The translations under genes and the position numbers were made by a program. Positions 8,772-16,850 of a DNA stretch of 64,000 nt are shown piece by piece. Positions within the stretch are counted from its first letter, which is position 1; every line of letters starts with the position of its first letter. The notes under the pieces are model-generated. The model searched no databases. It worked only from the letters and a program-made list of their open reading frames with translations, and was not told the origin of the DNA. The stretch spans positions 153,719-217,718 of the forward strand of contig NZ_MVHC01000007.1 in NCBI RefSeq assembly GCF_002086455.1, read 5' to 3'. The DNA comes from Mycolicibacter algericus DSM 45454 (GTDB lineage: Bacteria; Actinomycetota; Actinomycetes; Mycobacteriales; Mycobacteriaceae).

Positions 8772-8977
8772 TGGTCGTCGTCCTCGGTGATCTCGATGAT
8801 GGCGTGCACCGGGCAGTCCAGCAGGGCACGCATGACGTCACGCTCATCCGCCTCGTCCACGGTGCCGTCGCCGGTCAGCGACGCATAGCCCCAGTCGTCC
8901 AGCGAGAAGTACTTCGGCGCGTGTTTGGCGCAGTAGCCGAACCCGTCGCACATCGTGCGATCCAGTCGGATCTTCAT
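8768..8977 (-). CDS. 3Fe-4S-type ferredoxin
   Basis: A 69-aa protein from ATG 8977. The cluster motif MCDGFGYCAKHAPKYF shows C-x2-F-x2-C with Phe at the variable position, and the distal Cys is in LDCPVHAII. It overlaps its neighbours by 4 bp on each side, between the NuoF-like flavoprotein and the DUF35-thiolase gene. With no P450 beside it, its likely electron donor is the flavoprotein immediately upstream (inference). Confidence 0.9.
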   Translation of the reverse strand: MKIRLDRTMCDGFGYCAKHAPKYFSLDDWGYASLTGDGTVDEADERDVMRALLDCPVHAIIEITEDDDQ

Positions 8978-10272
8978 GCCGTCACCTCCTCGATCGCGTA
9001 GGGACGGTCGGCCCGGTAGGCGCCGCCGCGGCAGGTGTCGCAGCTGTCGGCAAGGTGCTCGGCCACCAATTCCGGGAACCGGGTGAGCAGGCTGGCCGCC
9101 ACCGTGGTGGCACCGTCCAGCGTCCCGCAGGCGCCGCGCCCGGGCAGCACCCCGGCCCACCGCTGCAGTCGCTCGACGTCCTCGGCGGTCGCGATCCCGT
9201 CCCGCAGCGCCTCGGCCACTGCTGCCATCGCCACGGTGCCGTTGAAACACGACCCGCACTGTCCGGCGTTCTCCCGGCCGAAATAGGCCAGCACCGAGGC
9301 GGCGACCGCCACCGGGCAATCGTCGGTGAGAACGGCCATCGCCCCGCAGCCCAGGCCGCTGCCGCCGGCGCGCAGCGTCTCGTGGTCCAGGGTGGCAGCC
9401 AATCCGTCGCGGTTGAGCAGGCCGGCGAAGTAACCGCCCATCAGTAGCCCGCGCACCTGGCCGAGCGAAATCCCGTGGAACTCGAGCAATTCGCCGATCT
9501 CGATACCATGCGGCAGTTCGTAGAGCACCGGGGCCAGCCCGCCACCGGTCACCGTTGCCAGAAAGGTTCCCGGCGACGCCATGGTGCCCGCTGAGCGGAA
9601 CGCCACGGCGCCGTGCCGCTGCAGATACGGCAGATTCGCCAGCGTCTCGACGTTGGAGACCAAGGTCGGGCGCTGGGCGACCCCCCGCTGGTAGGGCCGC
9701 GGCGGTTTGTCGGTCGGCTTGGCCGGACCGCCGTTGATGGCACGCACCGCTGCGGTCTCCTCGCCGGCCACATAGCCGGCGTCGACGGTGAACACGCTGA
9801 CCGGCGGCCCGGCAATGGTTTCCGTGCTGATCTCGGCCAGCGCGGCCTCGATGCTGCGGGCCGCTGCCGGGTCGGAGACGTAGACGTAGGTGCGGGTGGC
9901 CGCCACGGCCGCGGCCGCCAGCCGCAAGCCGTCGAGCACCAGGTGCGGGCGGTTGCGCAGCAGCCAGCGGTCCTTGATCGATGCCGGTTCCCCCTCTTCG
10001 CCGTTGGCGACGACGACGGCGTCGAGGCCACGGCGGGCGGCGGCGGCGCGCACCGAGCGCAACTTGACCCCCAGCGGGAACCCGGCGCCACCGCGCCCGA
10101 GCAACCCGCTGCGGTCCACCTCGTCGAGGAGTGTGTCGGCATCCGACAGCGTCCGGTAGCCGCCGGCGGCGACGTAGGCCGCGCCGTCCTCGACGCCGTC
10201 GCGCAGCAGTCGCGGCTCGCTGCCCGGCCAAGCGGCGACGGTGATGTCCGGGCTTGCCGCAGTTGTCGTCAT
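8974..10272 (-). CDS. NuoF-like (complex I 51-kDa family) flavoprotein, stand-alone
   Basis: Predicted 432 aa from ATG 10272 behind GAGG; GTG 10278 is an alternative. The FMN/NADH site GRGGAGFPLGVKL and VANGEEGEPASIKDR closely match the 51-kDa subunit of NADH dehydrogenase. The 4Fe-4S region is altered: CGSCFNG lacks the third Cys of the usual CGxCxPCR, while GACGTLDG keeps the last; an extra CDTC lies near the C-terminus. There is no NuoE or NuoG nearby, and a ferredoxin gene overlaps its 3' end. I infer an NADH-dependent reductase serving the ferredoxins and oxygenases of this region rather than a complex I part. Confidence 0.87.
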   Translation of the reverse strand: MTTTAASPDITVAAWPGSEPRLLRDGVEDGAAYVAAGGYRTLSDADTLLDEVDRSGLLGRGGAGFPLGVKLRSVRAAAARRGLDAVVVANGEEGEPASIKDRWLLRNRPHLVLDGLRLAAAAVAATRTYVYVSDPAAARSIEAALAEISTETIAGPPVSVFTVDAGYVAGEETAAVRAINGGPAKPTDKPPRPYQRGVAQRPTLVSNVETLANLPYLQRHGAVAFRSAGTMASPGTFLATVTGGGLAPVLYELPHGIEIGELLEFHGISLGQVRGLLMGGYFAGLLNRDGLAATLDHETLRAGGSGLGCGAMAVLTDDCPVAVAASVLAYFGRENAGQCGSCFNGTVAMAAVAEALRDGIATAEDVERLQRWAGVLPGRGACGTLDGATTVAASLLTRFPELVAEHLADSCDTCRGGAYRADRPYAIEEVTA

Positions 10273-10301
10273 TGCCACCTCGTTTGGTTAGGCTCGCGGT
10301 C

Positions 10302-10772
10302 GTGAGAACCGCGGTAGTGCGCATCGACGTCGACCCGGCCGGACAACTGACACAGCAGCAGTTGAGGGCCGGGATGGCGACGTTGCGCGATCTGGTGGTG
10401 CCGGCCGGCGCCGACCTGGTCGAGACCGACGTTGCGGCGATGCCGGCGGGGCGGCGCCACGTTCGATTGTTGATCGCCGGCACCGACGCCGACATCATCG
10501 ATGTCGGAATGCGATTGTGCGCCAAAGCGTTCGGTACCGAACCGGTGCCCGGCGTGGTGACCTATGTGAGCCGGGGTACCGACGACGACGCGCTCGGGGT
10601 GCTCGCGGGCCTGGGACTGACCGGCGAGATCGGCCGCACCCCGGGAGCAGACGGCCTCGACGTCGTCCATGTGACGCTGGCCGATGCCGACGTGGCGCGG
10701 GTCGGCGAGAGCCGTATCCACACCGCGCTGGAGGCGTCGCTGAACTGCGAGGTTCACATCCACACCCGTTGA
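10302..10772 (+). CDS. Uncharacterised protein
   Basis: Predicted 156 aa from GTG 10302, divergent from the NuoF-like gene with only 29 bp between the starts, so the two must share a regulatory region. No signal peptide, membrane segment or known motif is evident. The protein appears to be alternating alpha/beta with two short conserved-looking strands (VRTAVVRIDVDP and the C-terminal CEVHIHTR). It ends 5 bp before the stop of the convergent hydrolase. Coding status is supported by its length, tight fit between neighbours and continuous frame. I do not recognise the family. Confidence 0.6.
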   Translation: MRTAVVRIDVDPAGQLTQQQLRAGMATLRDLVVPAGADLVETDVAAMPAGRRHVRLLIAGTDADIIDVGMRLCAKAFGTEPVPGVVTYVSRGTDDDALGVLAGLGLTGEIGRTPGADGLDVVHVTLADADVARVGESRIHTALEASLNCEVHIHTR

Positions 10773-10777
10773 GGCCA

Positions 10778-11644
10778 TCAGCGCCCCAAAAATTCCAGGA
10801 TCGCCGGGGCGGCCAGCACCCAGGTGTCGAACATGTTGAAGTGACTCACTTTTCCCGCGGCTCGCTCTTCGGCGGCCCGCTCCCAGGCGTCCTCCGGCCA
10901 CGGCGGGTCGATCAGCTCGGATCCCTTGATCAAGCAATTCACCTCCAGTGAGGTGCGCTTCGGGTGGTCCCAATCGTTCTCGCCGCCCCGGATGATCAGT
11001 GTGGGAACCGTTATGCGGTCGAACATCTCGTCGTCGACTCCGGGAATCGTCTGGCCCGGCTTGGATACGAACGCGTTGAGCCAGCGCAGCATCACCTTGA
11101 GAAATGCGTCGCTGTCCATGTCGAGCAGTCGCTGCTTGTTGGCCGGATTCTCCTCGATGCGTTCCTGCCATTCGCGCATGGCCGGCAGCGCCTGGGTGCC
11201 GCCGCCGCGCACCGCCAGGATGCTGGGGACCACGTAGTACGAGCCCAGTACGAAGGTGCCGTAGATGCCGCCGACGATGTTCCACAGCACCAGCTTGGTG
11301 ACCAACTCGGGGTAGAGCATGGTGGTCAGCATCGAGTCCCGCGCACCACCCGAGCCGCCGGCCAGGATGACAGGTCCGGTGTCCAGGGCGGTGAGCAGGC
11401 CGTGCAGGGTCTCCGCTCGCATATGCGATTCGGACTGGCCGTAGAACTGCACATCGGAGGCACCGCAGTTGGGGCGGTCCCACAACAGCACCCGGTAGCC
11501 GCCGGCAACGAGCTCATCGGCCAGCGGGCGTAGGCCGGGAATCTCCTTGGAGAACCGGCCGCCGGGGGTCAGAACGATCAGATCGCCGGTGTCGCCGAGG
11601 ATCTCGTAGACAACGTTTCCGCCGTTGATTTCGACAGAGGCCAC
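10778..11644 (-). CDS. Alpha/beta hydrolase
   Basis: Predicted 288 aa from GTG 11644 behind AGGAG (spacing 6-7). The nucleophile elbow appears as LAGGSGGARD (Gly-Gly-Ser-Gly-Gly instead of G-x-S-x-G with a bulky x), the strand-order motif LLWDRPNCGASD is typical of MhpC-type hydrolases, and IIRGGENDWDHP carries the acid region; a His lies in KVSHFNMF near the end. Probably cleaves an ester or a ring-fission product. It follows the Rieske ferredoxin gene by 16 bp and may be co-transcribed with it. Confidence 0.87.
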   Translation of the reverse strand: MASVEINGGNVVYEILGDTGDLIVLTPGGRFSKEIPGLRPLADELVAGGYRVLLWDRPNCGASDVQFYGQSESHMRAETLHGLLTALDTGPVILAGGSGGARDSMLTTMLYPELVTKLVLWNIVGGIYGTFVLGSYYVVPSILAVRGGGTQALPAMREWQERIEENPANKQRLLDMDSDAFLKVMLRWLNAFVSKPGQTIPGVDDEMFDRITVPTLIIRGGENDWDHPKRTSLEVNCLIKGSELIDPPWPEDAWERAAEERAAGKVSHFNMFDTWVLAAPAILEFLGR

Positions 11645-11660
11645 CGATTGCTCCTGTGTG

Positions 11661-12053
11661 CTAGGCCTGGACCAGGACGTCGTTGCCCACCACCCGCACC
11701 GGATAGGTGCGGATGCTCCACTCGGGTTTGACCGCGGTGGTGCCGGTGGCGAGCTCGAAACCCCATTGATGCCAAGGGCAGTAGATGTATTCGAGGTCGC
11801 GGACCATGGCGGCGTCACCCGGCGCGCTCTCGTCGACCACGGTGCGGCCGCGCAGCCGCCCGGAACACAACGGGCCGCCCTGGTGCGGACAGAAGTTCGC
11901 GATCGCGTAGAACGTCCCGTTGATGTTGTACACGCCGACGCCGTGATGGCCGATCGGTACGAGTTTACGCGTGCCGGGCGGGATTTCGTCGACGGTGGCA
12001 ACGATGTGCTCGCGGCCCTGGGCCAGCCGGGGCCGCTGTTTCTCTTCGCTCAT
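11661..12053 (-). CDS. Rieske [2Fe-2S] ferredoxin-like protein
   Basis: A 130-aa protein consisting of one Rieske domain. Ligands are Cys55 and His57 (FCPHQGGPLC) and Cys92 and His95 (YCPWHQWGF). There is no signal peptide or membrane anchor, so it is a cytosolic electron carrier or small oxygenase component rather than a bc1 subunit. Its start abuts the stop of the amidohydrolase upstream (no spacing), suggesting one operon of amidohydrolases, Rieske protein and hydrolase. The terminal oxygenase it serves is not obvious; the Rieske oxygenase at 54146 is 42 kb away. Confidence 0.92.
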   Translation of the reverse strand: MSEEKQRPRLAQGREHIVATVDEIPPGTRKLVPIGHHGVGVYNINGTFYAIANFCPHQGGPLCSGRLRGRTVVDESAPGDAAMVRDLEYIYCPWHQWGFELATGTTAVKPEWSIRTYPVRVVGNDVLVQA

Positions 12054-13196
12054 TCAGAACACCCGCACCTGACCCTCGAGGGCCGGGACCGTGTCCGGAA
12101 GGTGGTAGGTCTTGAGGCCGTTCTTGAACATCACCGCTTCGCGAGCCGCCTTCGGTAGATGCTTGACCAGCCAGCGCGGATCATCGAAGGTCCAGTGCGG
12201 GTAGTCCGAGGAGTACAGCAGGATCTTTTCGCACTCCATCCACTCGAACGCCCGGGTCAACTCGGTCTTGTCCTCGGGGTAGTCCAGCGGCTGGGTGGTG
12301 AACTTGATGTGGTCCTTGACGTACTCGCTGGGCTTGCGTTTGATGTCCAGCCACGACTTGCGTGCTTCATAGATGGCGTCCATCCGCCACATCAGCGGCA
12401 GGATCCAGGTGAAGGCGTGTTCGACCAGCACGATGCGCAGGTTCGGGTGGCGGTCGAAGACGCCGTCGAACACCAGGCTCATCACCTGGTTGGCCGCCAG
12501 CAGCGAGTAGGTGACCATGAAATCGTGGTTGTAGCTGGGCATGCCCACCGGCGGCATCGGCAGCTCTTCATGGTGGCTACGCGACAGGTGGCAGCTGACG
12601 GTGATGTCGTGTTTGGTGGCCGCCGCCCAGATCGGGTCGTACTTGGGGTCGCCCCATGACGGCCGCGGCTCGGCCTTGATCAGGATCTGGGCCATGTAGG
12701 GGTGCCCGGCCCACCTCTCGATCTCGGCGACGGACCCCGCCGGGTCCTCGATGGCGATGCAGATCGAGCCGCGCCACCGCTGGTGCCAGTTGTTGTGGCT
12801 GTCCAGCCAATGGTTGGCCTGCCAGTCGTTGAGCGCACACGACATCGCATGCTGCGCTTCGGGAAAGCGGGCCGGGTAGGCGGCAGGCTCCAGGATCGCG
12901 AAGTCCGAGCCCGCCTCCATGATGAGCTGCTTGAACGCCAACTCCGGATCACTACCCGGGAATTCGCCGTCGGCCGGGAACGCGTCGACGCGCATGGCGA
13001 ATGCGTGCGCGTAGTCCGGTGCGTCGTAGTAGATCTGCTCACCGATGCGCCGGGTCAGAAAGTACTTGCTGCGCCACGGCTCCGGGATGTACTGGGTCAG
13101 TTCGCCGCGCCGCGGCACCGGGTGGACATCGGAGTCCACACACCGCACCGCGATGCGCTCCGCCGCCGGTTTGCGCTCTGTGGCTGTCACGGTCAT
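12054..13196 (-). CDS. Amidohydrolase-2 family metal-dependent hydrolase
   Basis: Predicted 380 aa from ATG 13196 behind GGGAG; an upstream in-frame start at 13217 is less likely. The N-terminal metal motif is VDSDVHPVP at residues 20-28, VSCHLSRSHHEE lies mid-protein and the C-terminal Asp is in YSSDYPHWTFDDPRW. These residues match the decarboxylase/amidohydrolase-2 superfamily. It lies between a second amidohydrolase and the Rieske gene on the same strand. Paralogy with its neighbour at 13225 suggests related substrates or a hetero-oligomer (inference). Confidence 0.9.
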   Translation of the reverse strand: MTVTATERKPAAERIAVRCVDSDVHPVPRRGELTQYIPEPWRSKYFLTRRIGEQIYYDAPDYAHAFAMRVDAFPADGEFPGSDPELAFKQLIMEAGSDFAILEPAAYPARFPEAQHAMSCALNDWQANHWLDSHNNWHQRWRGSICIAIEDPAGSVAEIERWAGHPYMAQILIKAEPRPSWGDPKYDPIWAAATKHDITVSCHLSRSHHEELPMPPVGMPSYNHDFMVTYSLLAANQVMSLVFDGVFDRHPNLRIVLVEHAFTWILPLMWRMDAIYEARKSWLDIKRKPSEYVKDHIKFTTQPLDYPEDKTELTRAFEWMECEKILLYSSDYPHWTFDDPRWLVKHLPKAAREAVMFKNGLKTYHLPDTVPALEGQVRVF

Positions 13197-13224
13197 GGTG
13201 ATCTCCCTTGATCCCAACTGTTCT

Positions 13225-14313
13225 CTAGTGTGCGCCCGCGGGGGCCGGTACGTCGATGCCGTAGAGCCGACTGGCGTTGCGCCAGCACAACTTGTCGCGC
13301 TGTTCGGCGCTGAACGTGCTCGGCACGCTCACTTCGTTGCGCTGCCAGTGCGGATAGCTCGATCCGTACATCACCATGTCGTCCTTGCCGGTGAAGCCGA
13401 ACCACTCGCCGGCGAAGTCGGTGTCCCCGGGACCGTCCATGGCGCCCTGCACGAAGAACACGTGGTCGGGCAGGTAGTCGCTGGGGATCTTCGGCGCCCA
13501 CGGCGTCTGCTCCAGGTGTGGCCTGCCGAAGGTGTCCATCCGCCAGATGAACGGCGTCAGCAGATCCGCGGCGCCGTCGGCCCAGACGAACTTCAGCGAC
13601 GGCATCCGCTCGAAGACGCCCTCGGCGATCATATTCATCAGGTGGTACAGGTAGTTGCACGCCATGAAGCTGACGTAGTGCTCGTAGACGCGGGGCACCC
13701 CGGACGGCGTGGGGGAGGCGGCGACGCCGGAGCCCACCTCGATGTGTGCGGCCACCGGCAGGCCCGCGTCGATGGCGGCCTCCCACAGCGGCCAGAACTG
13801 GGGTTTGCCGAAGAGTTCCCGCGATTGCAGCGGAACGCCGATCTGCACCACCCGAGGATGGTCCTTCCACCGGTCGATCTCGCGCAGTGCCCCGGCGATG
13901 TCGTCGGGGTTGACCCGGATGGTGCCGCGGAAGCGCTCGCCGTGCACGCTGTGGTCCAACCAGCGCGACACCAGGATTTCGTTGTGTGCCGCGGCCAGCG
14001 CCGACCCCAGCTGCCGATCCGGCATGACGCCGCGGGTCATCGGGTGCAGCACCGCCACATCGACCCCGCGATCGGCGAACAGGTGCTGGGCGACCACCTC
14101 GGGATCCGAGCCTGGGTATTGGCCGTCGGGCCCCTGGGTGCCGGGAGCGTACTCGCCGCCCGGCGCTCCGTACCAGTCCATCTCGTAGTCCGGGAATCCC
14201 CGGCTGCGGTACGGCTCGCGCAGGTGACCGCGCAGGTCCTTGTTGGATGCGGCGAAGATGTGCACGCTGGCGTCGATGACGGGGGTGCGGCTGCCGTCCG
14301 GGTTTTCGATCAT
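13225..14313 (-). CDS. Amidohydrolase-2 family protein with altered C-terminal metal residue
   Basis: Predicted 362 aa. The N-terminal motif VIDASVHIF (Asp14, His18) and mid-protein VAAHIEVGSG fit the amidohydrolase-2 barrel. The segment that reads SSDYPHW in two other members here is GSSYPHWQ, so the Asp that normally completes the metal site is Ser319. The protein may therefore bind metal differently, or act as a structural partner of the adjacent amidohydrolase. It is the first gene of the minus-strand group; a weak copy of the GAGAAT palindrome lies 117 bp upstream. Confidence 0.87.
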   Translation of the reverse strand: MIENPDGSRTPVIDASVHIFAASNKDLRGHLREPYRSRGFPDYEMDWYGAPGGEYAPGTQGPDGQYPGSDPEVVAQHLFADRGVDVAVLHPMTRGVMPDRQLGSALAAAHNEILVSRWLDHSVHGERFRGTIRVNPDDIAGALREIDRWKDHPRVVQIGVPLQSRELFGKPQFWPLWEAAIDAGLPVAAHIEVGSGVAASPTPSGVPRVYEHYVSFMACNYLYHLMNMIAEGVFERMPSLKFVWADGAADLLTPFIWRMDTFGRPHLEQTPWAPKIPSDYLPDHVFFVQGAMDGPGDTDFAGEWFGFTGKDDMVMYGSSYPHWQRNEVSVPSTFSAEQRDKLCWRNASRLYGIDVPAPAGAH

Positions 14314-14429
14314 CTACGCCGCCCTTCGCCGTATCGCCCGAGTCCGCGCCCGCCGCGGGGCGCGCCGTGCAGAGTCACCGGGAACCCGAGTCCCGATGCC
14401 GACCATTGTATAGCTGTATTCTTTGCTTG

Positions 14430-14446
14430 CAAGAACTGGATTCTCG
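14430..14446. promoter_or_regulatory. Degenerate copy of the GAGAAT inverted repeat
   Basis: CAAGAAC-tgg-ATTCTCG has one intact arm and 5 of 7 matches in the other relative to the perfect sites. It lies upstream of the minus-strand amidohydrolase at 13225-14313, in the same divergent region as the perfect site at 14554-14570. Function is tentative. Confidence 0.35.
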
Positions 14447-14553
14447 CAGTCTTGTCGCGGAGCCGGTGCAGGCGGGCGCCGCCACGGCTACGGTAACCGC
14501 GCGATACGTTGTGATAGCGCGGTATCTCGCGACGAGATCATTACATTCACTAA

Positions 14554-14570
14554 CGAGAATGTTATTCTCG
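14554..14570. promoter_or_regulatory. Inverted repeat operator, CGAGAAT-gtt-ATTCTCG
   Basis: Perfect 7-bp arms with 3-bp spacer, 26 bp upstream of the acyl-CoA dehydrogenase ATG and just before its GGAGGAGG ribosome site. It matches the sites at 400-416 and 1987-2003, linking three transcription units to one regulator (inference). Confidence 0.7.
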
Positions 14571-14596
14571 ATCGGGCTGTGGAGGAGGTGACTGCA

Positions 14597-15604
14597 ATGC
14601 TGTTGGAGTTTGACGAGGATCAGCGACTGTGGCAGGGCACGGTGCGCGACGTGGTGGGCAAGCAGTGCTCGCCGTCGTTGGTGCGCGGTATCGCCGAGGG
14701 TGGAGACGACGGTGCCGTCGACTCGTTGTGGAAGGTCTATGTCGATCTGGGCTGGACCGAGTTGCACGAGCCGGAAACCGCGGTAGAGCTCGCGATCGTT
14801 CTCGAAGAACTCGGCCGCGCCACCGATCCCACGCCGTTTCTGGCCACCATGACCCAGTTCGCGCCGTTGGTCGGCGAGCACCATCGACCGGACGGCTCCA
14901 CCGGGGCGGCGGTTCTCGGCGGCGTGAGCGCCCACCGCAATGCCGCCGGCTGGGTGCTGGACGGAACCGCACTGCACGTACTGGACGGTGACCGGGCCGA
15001 TCGGCTGGCGGTGGTCGCCGACGCGGGGGTGTTCGTGGTGGACGCCGCCGCGGTGACCACGCGGAAGTCCGCGGTGTTCGACCCGACGCTGCACGTGGCC
15101 GATGTGTCCTTCGCCGGGGTCGAGGTGCCCGACAGTGCCCGGATGCGGGTCGACATCGACCGGGCGCGCCATGTCGCGCTGACCGGGATGGCGATGACCA
15201 TGGTCGGCGCCTGTCAGCGCATCCTCGACCTGGCGCTCGAGCACGTACGCGGCCGTCAGCAGTTCGGCGTGCCGATCGGCTCGTTCCAGGCCGTCCAGCA
15301 CAAGGCGGCCGACATGCATGTCGCGATCGAGCGGGCCCGTGCGCTGGCGTATTTCGCGGCGCTCACGATCGCGGCGGACGACCCGCGGCGCCGGATGGCC
15401 TCGGCGATGGCGAAGGCGGCCGCCGGAGAATGCCAGTCGGTGGTATTCCGGCACGGGCTGCAGTTGTTCGGCGCGATGGGCTTCACCTGGGAGAACGACC
15501 TGCAGTTCGCGCTCAAGCGAGCCAAAGCCGGTGAGCTGATGCTGGGCGGTGCCGCACAGCATCGCGCGACCATCGCCGAGGAATACCTTGCAACTCACAT
15601 TTGA
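14597..15604 (+). CDS. Acyl-CoA dehydrogenase family protein, first subunit
   Basis: Predicted 335 aa from ATG 14597 with a strong GGAGGAGG site 8 bp upstream. The C-terminal helices are recognisable: RGRQQFGVPIGSFQAVQHK and LFGAMGFTWENDLQFALKRA. The Glu of GFTWE is where several actinobacterial steroid-type dehydrogenases place their catalytic base. The protein is shorter than a usual 380-aa enzyme, with a reduced N-terminal domain. In actinobacteria such short subunits pair with a second gene product to form heterotetramers. Its 3' end overlaps the next dehydrogenase by 17 bp, supporting that model. It should oxidise a CoA-thioester of the pathway. Confidence 0.9.
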   Translation: MLLEFDEDQRLWQGTVRDVVGKQCSPSLVRGIAEGGDDGAVDSLWKVYVDLGWTELHEPETAVELAIVLEELGRATDPTPFLATMTQFAPLVGEHHRPDGSTGAAVLGGVSAHRNAAGWVLDGTALHVLDGDRADRLAVVADAGVFVVDAAAVTTRKSAVFDPTLHVADVSFAGVEVPDSARMRVDIDRARHVALTGMAMTMVGACQRILDLALEHVRGRQQFGVPIGSFQAVQHKAADMHVAIERARALAYFAALTIAADDPRRRMASAMAKAAAGECQSVVFRHGLQLFGAMGFTWENDLQFALKRAKAGELMLGGAAQHRATIAEEYLATHI

Positions 15605-16763
15605 TCCCGAGGTCGAAGAATTCCGCGCCGAATTCGCGGCCTTCCTCGACGCGAATCTTCCCGACGAGGCCGACACCGCGGAGCGGCCACGGTCGGTGTC
15701 CCACATGCCCGACTGGGCGCGCCGCTGGCAGCGGTTGCTGTTCGACAACGGCTGGCTGCTGCCCGGAAACCCACCGGAATTCGGCGGTCGCAACGCCACG
15801 CTGCTGCAGCAGTTCGTCCATTTGGAGGAGCTGTGTCGGCGCCGGATCTATCACAGCTTCAATCCGCAGGGCGTCAACATCATTGCGGCCTCATTGCTTT
15901 CCTTCGGCAGTGACGAGCAGAAGCAGCGCTGGGCGGTGCCGATTCTGCGTGCCGAGATCACCGCGTCGCTGGGCATGAGCGAGCCGAGCGCCGGCTCGGA
16001 CCTGGCGTCGTTGCGGACCAGGGCCGACCGTGACGGTGATGACTTCATCGTCAACGGACAGAAGGTGTGGACCTCAGGCGCCCACGACGCCGATGTGCTG
16101 CTGACATTCGTGCGCACCGATCCCGATGCTCCGAAACACAAGGGCATCAGCGTCTTGTTGATCCCCACCGACACGCCCGGCGTGGTCTGTCGCCCGTTCC
16201 CCACGATCTGCGGCATCGACGACAAAGACTTCAACGAGGTGTTCTTCACCGATGTGCGGGTGCCGGCCGGCAATCTGGTCGGCCCGCTCAACGGTGGCTG
16301 GCGGGTGGCCAACGGATCCCTGGGGCACGAACGCACCATGATGTGGCTGGGCTTCGCCGACCGGCTCGACAACGTGATCGCCGACTTCCGCCCCGACGAT
16401 GCGTTGCAGCGTGATCAATTCGCCACGGCCATCATGGATTACCAGGCGTTGCGCCTGCTGGGGTCGCGGGCGCTGGCCCGGGCCTCGCGCGGCGAGGAGG
16501 ATGTGCCCGCGCTGTCGGTGCTCAAGCTGCTCGGCTCCGAAGCCGAGATGTTCGCCTCGGGCCACGCGCTGGATGCGGCCGGGGCGGCCGGCCTGGTCCA
16601 TCCGGCGAATTCAGGGCCGTATGCGCCGATGAACCTCGACAGCTATTTCGCCAGCTGGTTCGAGCGTCATGCCCGCAGCTTCTCGGGCACCATCGCCGGC
16701 GGCACCTCGGAGATCCACCGCAATCTCATCGCCCAGCAGGTGCTGGGACTGCCGCGCGGCTGA
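15588..16763 (+). CDS. Acyl-CoA dehydrogenase family protein, second subunit
   Basis: Predicted 391 aa from TTG 15588 with GAGG 7 bp upstream; ATG 15549 is in frame but would lengthen the overlap and has no ribosome site. The FAD/substrate loop SLGMSEPSAGSDLASLRTRA, VNGQKVWTSGA and the C-terminal GGTSEIHRNLIAQQVLG are classical acyl-CoA dehydrogenase features. Together with the preceding gene it probably makes an alpha2beta2 FadE-type enzyme, as known for steroid side-chain and ring degradation. A long hairpin follows its stop. Which acyl-CoA is used cannot be read from sequence. Confidence 0.93.
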   Translation: MQLTFDPEVEEFRAEFAAFLDANLPDEADTAERPRSVSHMPDWARRWQRLLFDNGWLLPGNPPEFGGRNATLLQQFVHLEELCRRRIYHSFNPQGVNIIAASLLSFGSDEQKQRWAVPILRAEITASLGMSEPSAGSDLASLRTRADRDGDDFIVNGQKVWTSGAHDADVLLTFVRTDPDAPKHKGISVLLIPTDTPGVVCRPFPTICGIDDKDFNEVFFTDVRVPAGNLVGPLNGGWRVANGSLGHERTMMWLGFADRLDNVIADFRPDDALQRDQFATAIMDYQALRLLGSRALARASRGEEDVPALSVLKLLGSEAEMFASGHALDAAGAAGLVHPANSGPYAPMNLDSYFASWFERHARSFSGTIAGGTSEIHRNLIAQQVLGLPRG

Positions 16764-16782
16764 CCTTCGCCGAGTATTCCGC

Positions 16783-16839
16783 CCACTGTGCGGTTTCGTA
16801 CGCACCCCGCGGTATGTCGCGTACGAAACCGCACAGTGG
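16783..16839. terminator. Perfect 21-bp stem hairpin between convergent genes
   Basis: The left arm (16783-16803) and right arm (16819-16839) are exact reverse complements around a 15-nt loop. The hairpin sits 20 bp after the acyl-CoA dehydrogenase stop and 12 bp before the P450 stop on the other strand. There is no T-tract, as is usual for mycobacterial hairpins. A bidirectional terminator is the simplest reading. A second hairpin of the same design lies at 49330-49386. Confidence 0.65.
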
Positions 16840-16850
16840 CGGCACGAAAC

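Noticed and set aside
10281..10301. KstR-type site suggested by TGAGAAC near the NuoF-like/unknown divergent start
   Set aside because: Only one half-site is present and there is no matching second arm at the right spacing.
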